From an uncultured Clostridia bacterium (lineage in GTDB: Bacteria > Bacillota > Clostridia > UBA1212 > SIG427): 38,573 nucleotides of DNA. Below are positions 29,293-36,522 of this stretch, piece by piece. Positions within the stretch are counted from its first letter, which is position 1. The number at the start of each line of letters is the position of its first letter. The translations under genes and the position numbers were made by a program. The notes below the pieces were generated by a model. It did no database searches. It was not told where the DNA came from and was given only the letters and a program-made list of their open reading frames with translations. The stretch spans positions 1 to 38,573 of the forward strand of contig CAMFNB010000010.1 in the NCBI GenBank assembly GCA_945965275.1. Direction: 5' to 3'.

Positions 29293-29321
29293 ATTTTAGC
29301 ACCACGCATGTGCATTGTCAA
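29293..29321 (-). promoter_or_regulatory. Sigma-A-type promoter of the LCP gene
   Basis: On the minus strand TTGACA and TAAAAT are separated by 17 bp, with TGC before the -10. The leader is about 70 bases. Its -35 box overlaps the -35 box of the divergent plus-strand promoter. Confidence 0.87.
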
Positions 29322-29343
29322 AAGAAATCACCTGTGCTAACAT
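29315..29343 (+). promoter_or_regulatory. Promoter of the plus-strand glycosyltransferase-like gene
   Basis: TTGTCA and TAACAT are separated by 17 bp, and TGC precedes the -10. The ATG at 29355 lies 11 bases after the -10, so the 5' UTR should be about 4-6 bases. Confidence 0.65.
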
Positions 29344-29354
29344 ATTTCAATGTT

Positions 29355-30860
29355 ATGAAAAACCTTAAGAACTTTTTTATTTCTTTGATAATATCATTTA
29401 TGTTCATGATGGCGGCATCGGAAACATCATTTTTGTTCCCGATTCACAGCCGTGTTGATCAAAATATCTTCTTCACACTGGGAAGAGGAATTCTCCAGGG
29501 CAAGGTTCCCTACCGGGATTTATTCGAGCATAAGGGACCCCTCATTTATTTCATTCATGCTGCAGGCGCACTGATTTCAAAGACAAGCTTTGTCGGTGTG
29601 TTTGTTATGCAGGTTCTCTTTTTTGCTGTTTCGATTTTGTTTATGTATAAGACAGCAAAGCTTTTTACCACTGAAAAAAGAGCGTGGATTGCAGCAATGG
29701 TTACGGCCGCTGTTTCATCTGCTACATATGCCTTCAAGCTCGGAGACAATGCAGAGGAATTCTGTTGGGCATTTCTCATGGTTTCCCTGTATTATCTCGT
29801 AAAATATTTCAAAGACTGCGAGACGGAATTCAGACCCGAGAAATTCAGCATTCTTTTCTTAAACGGTATAATGGCCGGCTGTGTTCTTTGGCTGAAGTTC
29901 ACTCAGCTCGGTTTCTGGATCGGCTACATGGCAGTCATATTCTTCTACCTTATCGCAAACAAAAAATACGGTCGCGCCTTTGCGTCCTGCGGAGTTTATC
30001 TCGGCGGCATGGCGGTAACAGCCCTTCCCTGGATTGTATATTTCGGAATCAAGGGAGCTTTGAGCGACCTCTTCACAACATATTTTTACGACAACATTTT
30101 CCTTTACGGTTCCGGTAAAAGCTTTTTCGAAAAAATCATTTCAATCGGAAGCAGCCTTGCGTACGACATTATACAGAACCCTCTTGTAATGTTTATGATC
30201 GGCCTCGGAATATTTGCATTCTGCGTTAAGAAGCAGTATTTTACAAAGCCCTTCGGCAGAGCCTGCGTCACAACCGCATTTCTCGTTTTATATATTATGT
30301 TATACATTGGCGGTGTACGATATGACTACTATATGCTTATCGCAACTCCGTTCATGCTTTTCGGAACGATTTACGTTTTGGACATTCTCGCATCAATGAA
30401 ACATCCCCGCAAATACATGCAGACCATTGCTTTTGTGCTTTGCTTTGTTTACGTAATTGTCGGTTCTAATGCACTTCCATACTACGGTAAAAAGAAATCA
30501 GATTTCCCGCAGTTCGTGTTTGCCGACACAATCAAAGAAAGAGGCGGTAAAACGCTTCTCAACTACGGCTTCATTGACGGCGGATTCTATCTTGCCTCCG
30601 GCATAGAGCCAATCAACAGATTCTTCTGTAAGGTAAACATTCCGCAGGATGCTTTCCCTGAAATGTATGATGAGCAGATTGAAATGGTTCGTGACAAGAA
30701 GGTTGATTTTGCAGTAATCCGTACAAGAAAAGACAGAACAATAAAAAAGGACATGCGTCTTGAATACGATGACCTTTTTAAGAACTATACTGTTATTCAG
30801 ATTTCAGACAACCCGTATGAAACATACAGGTATTTCCTTCTTGAAAAGAATCCTGATTAA
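29355..30860 (+). CDS. Polytopic GT-C/ArnT-like glycosyltransferase family membrane protein
   Basis: This is the only plus-strand gene. The track begins 51 codons early in non-conserved sequence; I start at the ATG of MKNLKNFFISLIISF, giving 501 residues. About ten hydrophobic segments span the first ~400 residues, followed by a soluble C-terminal region. Near the N-terminus SRVDQNIFF and PYRDLFEHKGPLIYF match the first extracellular loop of GT39/PMT/ArnT-type enzymes, which use a loop Asp and polyprenyl-phosphate sugars. The acceptor is unknown. No Shine-Dalgarno site is present. It diverges from the LCP gene, with overlapping promoters, and its stop codon overlaps the leuA stop. Confidence 0.8.
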   Translation: MKNLKNFFISLIISFMFMMAASETSFLFPIHSRVDQNIFFTLGRGILQGKVPYRDLFEHKGPLIYFIHAAGALISKTSFVGVFVMQVLFFAVSILFMYKTAKLFTTEKRAWIAAMVTAAVSSATYAFKLGDNAEEFCWAFLMVSLYYLVKYFKDCETEFRPEKFSILFLNGIMAGCVLWLKFTQLGFWIGYMAVIFFYLIANKKYGRAFASCGVYLGGMAVTALPWIVYFGIKGALSDLFTTYFYDNIFLYGSGKSFFEKIISIGSSLAYDIIQNPLVMFMIGLGIFAFCVKKQYFTKPFGRACVTTAFLVLYIMLYIGGVRYDYYMLIATPFMLFGTIYVLDILASMKHPRKYMQTIAFVLCFVYVIVGSNALPYYGKKKSDFPQFVFADTIKERGGKTLLNYGFIDGGFYLASGIEPINRFFCKVNIPQDAFPEMYDEQIEMVRDKKVDFAVIRTRKDRTIKKDMRLEYDDLFKNYTVIQISDNPYETYRYFLLEKNPD

Positions 30861-32509
30861 TCGAGAATTTTATTCAATGCGACACCAAGTGCGTGAGCAG
30901 AAGCTCTGATGATATCGGGGTCAATACCGCATCCCCAATACATTTTACCGTCCTTCAAAAGACCCACATATGCAACGGCGTTTGAAGAAGATGATTTTTC
31001 AAGGGCATGTTCTTCATATGCCGCAAGAATATAATCTTCATTGAGGAATTTTTTAAGTGCATTGTTTATGGCATCCAAAGGACCGTTACCTTTTCCCCTG
31101 ATTACCGTTTCTTCATTTTCGTAATTTACAACAAGCTCAGCCTCTGAACCCACTTCAGTCTGAGCATATTTCCAGCTTCTGAACTGAATGTTCGGGTGGT
31201 AGCTGATATAGTCCCTGTCAAAGATTTCATATATCCACTCGGGACTGAGCTCCTTGTGTGCTTTATCAGATACGTCTTTAACGTGATATCCGACTTCTTC
31301 CTTCATTTTTTTAGGCATGTTAATGCCGTATTTTGTACGAAGTATATAGCTTATGCCGCCCTTACCTGACTGGCTGTTGATTCTTATTACGCCGACTTCG
31401 TAAAGTCTGCCTACATCATGAGGATCAATAGGAAGGTAAGGAACACTCCACTCAGTGAGATTGTTCTTTTCTCTCCACTCAATTCCCTTTGCAATGGCAT
31501 CCTGGTGAGATCCTGAGAATGCCACGAATACGAGATCTCCCGCATAAGGCTGTCTCGGATTGATTTCCATTCCCACAAGTCTTTCGTATGTATCGCAGAT
31601 TTCGGGCATGTGTGAAAAGTCAAGGTTTGACTCAACGCCCTGGGCATACATATTCATTGCCAAGGTCACAATGTCCACGTTTCCCGTTCTCTCACCGTTT
31701 CCGAAAAGAGTTCCCTCGATTCTGTCTGCACCTGCAAGAATACCCATCTCCGCAACACTGACAGCTGTTCCTCTGTCGTTGTGCGGATGAAGTGAAATAA
31801 GGACCTTTTCTCTGCAGTTTAAGTGCTTACTGAAATATTCCACTCTCTGTGCAAATACATGGGGCATGGAATTTTCCACGGTTGTGGGAAGATTTATGAT
31901 TATCTTTTCCCTGTCCTTCCACACGTCTATAACTGCATTACATACCTCAAGTGCAAATTCATTTTCCGTTGCATGGAAGCTTTCCGGGCTGTATTCAAAA
32001 ATGAAATTTCCCTCTGTGTTGTCTGCGTAATCAAGCACGAGCTTTGCGCCTTCAATTGCAAGTTCTTTAATCTCTTCTTTGCTCTTTTTAAACACCTGCT
32101 CACGCTGCGTGACCGATGTTGAGTTGTATACGTGAACGATGGCCTTCGGCGCACCTTTAAGGGCCTCGAAGGTTCTTTTGATGATATGAGGTCTTGCCTG
32201 AGTAAGTACCTGAATTGTTACATCTTCGGGAATAAGATTATTCTCAATGAGATTTTTCGTGAATTCGAATTCGGTTTCCGATGCTGCCGGGAATCCGATT
32301 TCTATCTCCTTGAATCCGACCTTGCAGAGAAGCTGAAAATACTCAATTTTCTCTTCCATATTCATGGGCTCAACGAGTGCCTGGTTTCCGTCTCGAAGGT
32401 CTACGCTGCACCAAACCGGGGCTTTTTCGATATATGTTTTATCTGCCCAGTCATTGCATTTCTCCGGCGGAATGAAATATGTGGTTTTGTACTTGTTTAA
32501 GTTTTTCAT
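30857..32509 (-). CDS. leuA: 2-isopropylmalate synthase, long form
   Basis: LeuA condenses acetyl-CoA with 2-oxoisovalerate, the first step committed to leucine. The 550-residue product belongs to the long form (LeuA2/actinobacterial-like). The N-terminal TIM barrel shows SVDLRDGNQALVEPM, GFKEIEIGFPAAS, the metal-binding LHPHNDRG and GNGERTGNVD; the C-terminal LeuA dimer/allosteric domain (residues ~430-550, including RGKGNGPLDAI) is complete. The ATG lies eight bases after a TATAAT box, so the mRNA should be leaderless; no T-box or leader peptide fits upstream. No other leu genes are in the window. Confidence 0.97.
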   Translation of the reverse strand: MKNLNKYKTTYFIPPEKCNDWADKTYIEKAPVWCSVDLRDGNQALVEPMNMEEKIEYFQLLCKVGFKEIEIGFPAASETEFEFTKNLIENNLIPEDVTIQVLTQARPHIIKRTFEALKGAPKAIVHVYNSTSVTQREQVFKKSKEEIKELAIEGAKLVLDYADNTEGNFIFEYSPESFHATENEFALEVCNAVIDVWKDREKIIINLPTTVENSMPHVFAQRVEYFSKHLNCREKVLISLHPHNDRGTAVSVAEMGILAGADRIEGTLFGNGERTGNVDIVTLAMNMYAQGVESNLDFSHMPEICDTYERLVGMEINPRQPYAGDLVFVAFSGSHQDAIAKGIEWREKNNLTEWSVPYLPIDPHDVGRLYEVGVIRINSQSGKGGISYILRTKYGINMPKKMKEEVGYHVKDVSDKAHKELSPEWIYEIFDRDYISYHPNIQFRSWKYAQTEVGSEAELVVNYENEETVIRGKGNGPLDAINNALKKFLNEDYILAAYEEHALEKSSSSNAVAYVGLLKDGKMYWGCGIDPDIIRASAHALGVALNKILD

Positions 32510-32517
32510 CGTCCTGC

Positions 32518-32546
32518 ATTATATCACAAGGTTTGCCTATAATCAA
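32518..32546 (-). promoter_or_regulatory. Promoter of leuA
   Basis: On the minus strand TTGATT and a perfect TATAAT are separated by 17 bp, with TGA before the -10. The -35 sits in the T-tract of the preceding terminator. The ATG follows the -10 by eight bases, which places transcription start at or within two bases of the ATG. Confidence 0.8.
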
Positions 32547-32578
32547 AAACGGGAACAGCATTTCTGCTGTTCCCGTTT
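32547..32578 (-). terminator. Terminator of the esterase operon
   Basis: A perfect 14-bp stem (arms AAACGGGAACAGCA type) with a 4-base loop is followed on the minus strand by TTTTTGATT. It lies about 25 bp after the esterase stop codon. Confidence 0.93.
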
Positions 32579-32601
32579 CAATGAATAAGTTTAGTCTCTC
32601 G

Positions 32602-34203
32602 TCATTCAATTTTGTGTCTGTACGAGAATGCACATGCACCGATTCCGTTGCTGTTCTGGAGGTTACATTTCTCCTGGTCAGCCATGGCAAATCCGCCATA
32701 TACGAAACTGAATGTCTGGTTGGTAATTGAGTTACCTGCGCGGTCTTCAAGAATAACCTTTACACAGTTCTTGCTTACAATCTTAGCATCGAGAAGCTTA
32801 CCTGCGTTCTTTGAATAGAAGCCCACAACATCCTTGCCGCCGTTTGATGTCTGAAGTCCGTCGCCTACATAATCGAAGTATACATAAGCATATCCGCTCT
32901 TAACTTCCACCTTAGCCATTACAGGTGAACCGTAGTAGTCAATCGGGAACTTTTCAGGGGCATAGATTCTTGAAAGTGCAAGATATGCAAGTCTGTCACC
33001 GATGTGCTTCTTGTTCTTCGGATGTGCCCAGTCTGTGTCAAGAGCATTTGAACCGTAGTCCATACCGCAAACGATGAAGTAGTTATCAATCTTATCAAGA
33101 GCCTTCCACTGAGCATAACGGATGTCCGCGATGTTCGGCCATGAAGCATTCTGGTCGTTGTGTGATGTGATCTGTACACTGTAGAACGGAAGATCTTCTC
33201 CCCATTCCTTACGCATCATGTCAACAAATGAAACAAGGTCATCTGTGTATGAGTCGTATGCACTCTCATTTGCTTCGCCCTGATACCAGAGGAAACCTCT
33301 GATGTTTGAGTTTGCAAACGGAGCCATAAGGCTGTTCCAGATATCTGTAGCTTTGAATAAGCTGAGACCGTGGTCCATAGTCTTGTCATCATAGTACTCC
33401 GGTGGCATAAAGTCACGGATTGCAGCACCGCCGGCCACACACTGAATCATACCGATCGGCACGTCGGTGTTATCAGCAAGCTGCTTTGCAAAATAGTAAC
33501 CTACAGCTGAGAAGGCTTTTGCAGTCTCAACACTGTTTGTCCACCACTTTGTGTTAGGAGCTGCGTCATATCTGTGCTCCTCGTGTGGTTCTATTCTGAT
33601 CTGGTTGTCGTTTTCATCCATCTCCCAGTAGTGGCTGGCATCCCAGAAGAACTGGTTATACAGTCTGATGTTGTCATCTTCTGAAATTGTACTTTCGAAG
33701 CTTGGGTTGTTGTCGAGTGTTCCTTCAAGAGAAACCTGAACGTTTGACTGACCTGAAACAATCCAAACATCACCGATGAGGATGTTTGTGAATTTTTTAC
33801 CGCCGTCTTTTCCCTCAGCCTTTGTGTAAACGTAAAGGTCCTGGCCTTCCTTGTTTGCTTCCTGTGGGTTGAACTGAATAAGCCAATGTCCCATTTCGTC
33901 ACACTCAGCGTAGCGTGTGTCACCGCCGAATTCAGCATAAACTAATTTGCCGGGCTTGCCTGTTCCGTAAACGTTGATATATTTATTTCTCTGGAAAACC
34001 ATATCACTGTTAATTGCACCGCAGACAGTATATTCAAATGGCTGTCCGTCGTCATCAACAGGATCCTGAGCAGGAAGGTTCTCAGGTGAAACAAGAGGAG
34101 CCTGTGTAGGCTTTGGTTCTGTTGTATATGAACCTGCACATCCTGTTACGAGAAGGATGATTGCAAGCATAAGTGCAGAAAGTATAGCTATTCTCTTTCT
34201 CAT
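32602..34203 (-). CDS. Sialate O-acetylesterase-like lipoprotein (SASA family)
   Basis: These SGNH-type esterases remove O-acetyl groups from sialic acids or plant polysaccharides. The 533 residues start with a lipoprotein signal (MRKRIAILSALMLAIILLVTGC, lipobox LVTGC). The family motifs are present: SGQSNV with the nucleophile serine (~150; most members have SGQSNM), GFLWYQGEANE (~305) and DWAHPKNKKHIGDRLA with the catalytic Asp-His (~395). The C-terminal ~120 residues look beta-rich. Surface anchoring by lipid is expected. It follows the LamG lipoprotein by 41 bp and is probably co-transcribed. The actual substrate cannot be read from sequence. Confidence 0.88.
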   Translation of the reverse strand: MRKRIAILSALMLAIILLVTGCAGSYTTEPKPTQAPLVSPENLPAQDPVDDDGQPFEYTVCGAINSDMVFQRNKYINVYGTGKPGKLVYAEFGGDTRYAECDEMGHWLIQFNPQEANKEGQDLYVYTKAEGKDGGKKFTNILIGDVWIVSGQSNVQVSLEGTLDNNPSFESTISEDDNIRLYNQFFWDASHYWEMDENDNQIRIEPHEEHRYDAAPNTKWWTNSVETAKAFSAVGYYFAKQLADNTDVPIGMIQCVAGGAAIRDFMPPEYYDDKTMDHGLSLFKATDIWNSLMAPFANSNIRGFLWYQGEANESAYDSYTDDLVSFVDMMRKEWGEDLPFYSVQITSHNDQNASWPNIADIRYAQWKALDKIDNYFIVCGMDYGSNALDTDWAHPKNKKHIGDRLAYLALSRIYAPEKFPIDYYGSPVMAKVEVKSGYAYVYFDYVGDGLQTSNGGKDVVGFYSKNAGKLLDAKIVSKNCVKVILEDRAGNSITNQTFSFVYGGFAMADQEKCNLQNSNGIGACAFSYRHKIE

Positions 34204-34222
34204 TTTAATACCTCTTTACTCT

Positions 34223-34248
34223 TTTCTTAAATTAATTTCTTAAATTAA
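34223..34248. repeat. 13-bp perfect tandem duplication
   Basis: TTTCTTAAATTAA occurs twice with no gap. One copy overlaps the stop codon of the LamG lipoprotein gene; the other lies in the spacer before the esterase gene. It looks like a recent slippage duplication. Confidence 0.9.
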
Positions 34249-34973
34249 GAGTTTCTTGCCTCGTAGAGTGCTGTTACTTCAGCTTCTGAAGCAGGTGCTG
34301 AGTAAAGTCTTACGAAAGCAGCCTTGAATTCTGTTACAGGGAACTGGCAAAGTCCGTTGTAAGCACCGATTCTGAAGCCTGCGTTTGAATCATAAGGAAC
34401 AAGCTGCTGAGCTTTGATTTTACCGTTTTCTGCAAGCTTACCGTTTACATAGTAGTATGAGCTTTCGCCCTCGTGAACGTATACAAGGTGTACCCATGTG
34501 TTGTAGTCACCGCCGCCAACTGATGTTGTTGCATAGCCGTTACCTTCGAACATTGAAAGTACTTTGTTTACGCCTGCGCTGTCGCCTTCGCCAAGGTCAA
34601 ACTTGCCTGCACCGAAAGCTGCGCCTGTCTTTGAGTTGTAGAAGTATGTACCGCAGATTAAGCCGAAGCCGCCCTGCTTTTTAACATTTACATAAGCTTC
34701 CATTGTGTAGTCGCCCTGTGAAACCTTTGTTGTGTCAATAAGGTATGTTACACATGCTTCTTTGAATACGGCAACTGTCTTGCCTACTTCTGCATCATTT
34801 TCAAATGTGATTTCACCTGCAGCTGATCTTGATACATCATTAGCCTGATCGTTGAATGTTCCCTTGCTGAAGTCTGCATCAAAGAATAAAGACTTCTCGA
34901 AATCGCTTCCGCCGCAAGCCGTGCATGCGAGGAGCATGATGGCAGCAAGTACTAATACTAAAACTTTTTTCAT
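34245..34973 (-). CDS. LamG-domain lipoprotein
   Basis: The 242 residues start with a lipoprotein signal (MKKVLVLVLAAIMLLACTAC; Cys ~20) and continue as a single LamG/concanavalin-like domain: FFDADFSKGTFNDQAN, YTMEAYVNVKKQGGFGLICG, WVHLVYVHEGESSYYYVNGKLAENG and FVRLYSAPASEAEVTALYEARN at the end. The pattern of an N-terminal 'D..DQ' strand, 'W.H.V.V...YYVNG' and a terminal ASEAEVTALY helix is shared with the two other LamG proteins here. Binding of surface glycans is plausible; no enzymatic motif is seen. It is followed by the esterase gene. Confidence 0.85.
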   Translation of the reverse strand: MKKVLVLVLAAIMLLACTACGGSDFEKSLFFDADFSKGTFNDQANDVSRSAAGEITFENDAEVGKTVAVFKEACVTYLIDTTKVSQGDYTMEAYVNVKKQGGFGLICGTYFYNSKTGAAFGAGKFDLGEGDSAGVNKVLSMFEGNGYATTSVGGGDYNTWVHLVYVHEGESSYYYVNGKLAENGKIKAQQLVPYDSNAGFRIGAYNGLCQFPVTEFKAAFVRLYSAPASEAEVTALYEARNS

Positions 34974-35007
34974 TTCTTTCCTCCGAACTATTTAAACAAA
35001 CAAATAC

Positions 35008-35039
35008 GCAAGGTATGGCAAAGTACTGCCACACCTTGC
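35008..35039 (-). terminator. Hairpin between the two LamG genes (weak terminator or processing site)
   Basis: A 13-bp stem GCAAGGTGTGGCA/TGCCATACCTTGC (one G-U) with a 6-base loop lies 13 bp after the stop codon. The following GTATTTGTTTGTTTAAA is only a loose U-tract. No promoter is seen before the next gene, so partial read-through or mRNA stabilisation is likely. Confidence 0.6.
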
Positions 35040-35052
35040 ATTTTAAACAAAA

Positions 35053-36441
35053 TTATTTCTGTGGAGCCTGAGGTCTCGGTGGCATTGGAGCGCCCTGAGG
35101 TCTCGGTGGCATTGGAGCACCCTGAGGTCTCGGCGGCATTGGAGCACCCTGAGGTCTCGGTGGCATCTGAGGAGCATTAGGAGTAATTCCCTGAGGTCCT
35201 AATCCGCCCTGAGGTCCCTGTGGAGCTACAGGTCCCTGAGGAGCCTGAGGTCCGTTTCCGCCTGCCTTCTTTTTCTTAAGAAGGATAAGGACGATTGCAA
35301 CTGCTGCACCTACGATAACAACTGAGCCTGCAATAATTCCGATAAGTGCACCTACCGGCAAGCCATTCTTTTTAAGTGCGGCAACAGCTGCATTTAATGC
35401 TTCTGCCTTAGCATCTGTGTCTTCCTGTGATACAGGGTTGTTCTTTGCATTCTTAGCTGCCATGAGAGCAGTCTGAACTGCGTCATATGTTTCATCTGTA
35501 TAGTCGTCTTTGTTAAGACCTTCTGCCTTTGCAATAGCTGCGTCAATCTTAGTTGAATCAACTACAACCGGCTCGGGAGTCGGCTCAGGAGTCGGCTCAG
35601 GAGTAGCAACATCAATCGGGCCCGGATCAACAGTACCGCTCGCATTTGAATAGAGGGCTGTGATATCTGCCTGAGATGCAGGATAAAGGTAAACACGTGC
35701 GTAAGCAATTTCACCTTCGAGAAGTGCAGGCCAAATACTTGCACCGCCGTCACCGATTGTAATTGTTGATCCGATTTCTGAGCTTACAGTCTGCGGGTGT
35801 AAGTTATTTGATACTCTTGCTTCTGATTTAGCTGCTTCAGTACCGTTTACATAGTAGTAGTTGTACTCACCGTCAGATACACCAACGATATGAGTCCATA
35901 CACCATGTGTCATATGCTCCTGAACATATGCGTTACACATTGCGGTGCTGGGATCTGTTGTCCACTGAGGGTCGTTGTTCTGTGTGCAACGGAAACCGTT
36001 TGCCTGGTCACCTGCAGTGTTGTAGTCTGATAAACATACGGCATTTGCACCGATTGCAAAGAAGTTTGTTTCCTTGCCGTCAAAGCCTTCGTCCATCAAG
36101 AGATACATTTCAACTGTAAGACCGTCATTAAGATCATAAGCTGTGAAATCATATCCGTCCTCATATACGAGAGCTGCTGAACCCTCTCCGCCGAATCTTG
36201 CAACCTTTGAACCAAGTGTTGCATCATCTACGAAAGTCGGGTCATCACTGCCGTCCTCAGAAATTGTAAAATTTCCTGTCTGGTCTTCAGCAGAACCTGT
36301 TCTGTAGTCAACTGAGAAAGTAAGTGCACTTGTAAGAGCATTACTTACTTCAGCAGCAGAAGTTGCAACAGGAATCATACCAACTACCAATGAAAGTGAA
36401 AGTACGATGAGAGTTGCTAAAAAGAAACTTCTCTTTTTCAT
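35053..36441 (-). CDS. LamG-FIVAR membrane protein with proline-rich cytosolic tail
   Basis: The 462 residues contain a signal peptide (MKKRSFFLATLIVLSLSLVVG...TSA), a LamG domain (~38-270; VDYRTGSAEDQTG, YDLNDGLTVEMYL, YYYVNGTEAAKS, ASQADITALYSNA), a Pro/Glu linker (PEPTPEPTPEP), a helical FIVAR-like domain (~295-360; IDAAIAKAEGLNKDDYT), a membrane helix (GALIGIIAGSVVIVGAAVAIVLILL, ~365-390) and a KKKK stop-transfer signal. The last ~70 residues are Pro/Gln/Gly-rich and end in repeats of MPPRPQGAP. By topology the tail is cytosolic, which is unusual for a bacterial surface protein. GGAGG lies before the ATG. Ligand and partner are unknown. Confidence 0.87.
   Translation of the reverse strand: MKKRSFFLATLIVLSLSLVVGMIPVATSAAEVSNALTSALTFSVDYRTGSAEDQTGNFTISEDGSDDPTFVDDATLGSKVARFGGEGSAALVYEDGYDFTAYDLNDGLTVEMYLLMDEGFDGKETNFFAIGANAVCLSDYNTAGDQANGFRCTQNNDPQWTTDPSTAMCNAYVQEHMTHGVWTHIVGVSDGEYNYYYVNGTEAAKSEARVSNNLHPQTVSSEIGSTITIGDGGASIWPALLEGEIAYARVYLYPASQADITALYSNASGTVDPGPIDVATPEPTPEPTPEPVVVDSTKIDAAIAKAEGLNKDDYTDETYDAVQTALMAAKNAKNNPVSQEDTDAKAEALNAAVAALKKNGLPVGALIGIIAGSVVIVGAAVAIVLILLKKKKAGGNGPQAPQGPVAPQGPQGGLGPQGITPNAPQMPPRPQGAPMPPRPQGAPMPPRPQGAPMPPRPQAPQK
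35071..35166 (-). repeat. 27-bp tandem repeat coding MPPRPQGAP
   Basis: Copies begin at 35071, 35098, 35125 and 35152, exactly 27 bp apart; the last is partial. Only one or two bases differ between copies. Each unit encodes nine residues in frame, so copy number can change without a frameshift. Confidence 0.95.
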
Positions 36442-36464
36442 AATAGTCCTCCAAATAAATTTAC

Positions 36465-36492
36465 TTTATACAACAATATAATTGAATTACAA
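36465..36492 (-). promoter_or_regulatory. Possible promoter of the LamG-FIVAR gene
   Basis: On the minus strand TTGTAA and TATAAA are separated by 16 bp in the AT-rich gap after the transketolase genes. The leader would be about 20 bases with GGAGG inside. No terminator is seen between the transketolase gene and this site. Confidence 0.45.
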
Positions 36493-36522
36493 TTTTATAT
36501 TATTCTCTTTTTGTTGTAAAGA

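Noticed and set aside
29202-29354. N-terminal extension of the plus-strand glycosyltransferase-like ORF
   Set aside because: These 51 codons cover both divergent promoters and the LCP start, and do not look like a membrane-protein N-terminus.
32510-32601. T-box or leader-peptide attenuator for leuA
   Set aside because: The promoter lies eight bases from the ATG; the hairpin upstream is the terminator of the preceding operon.
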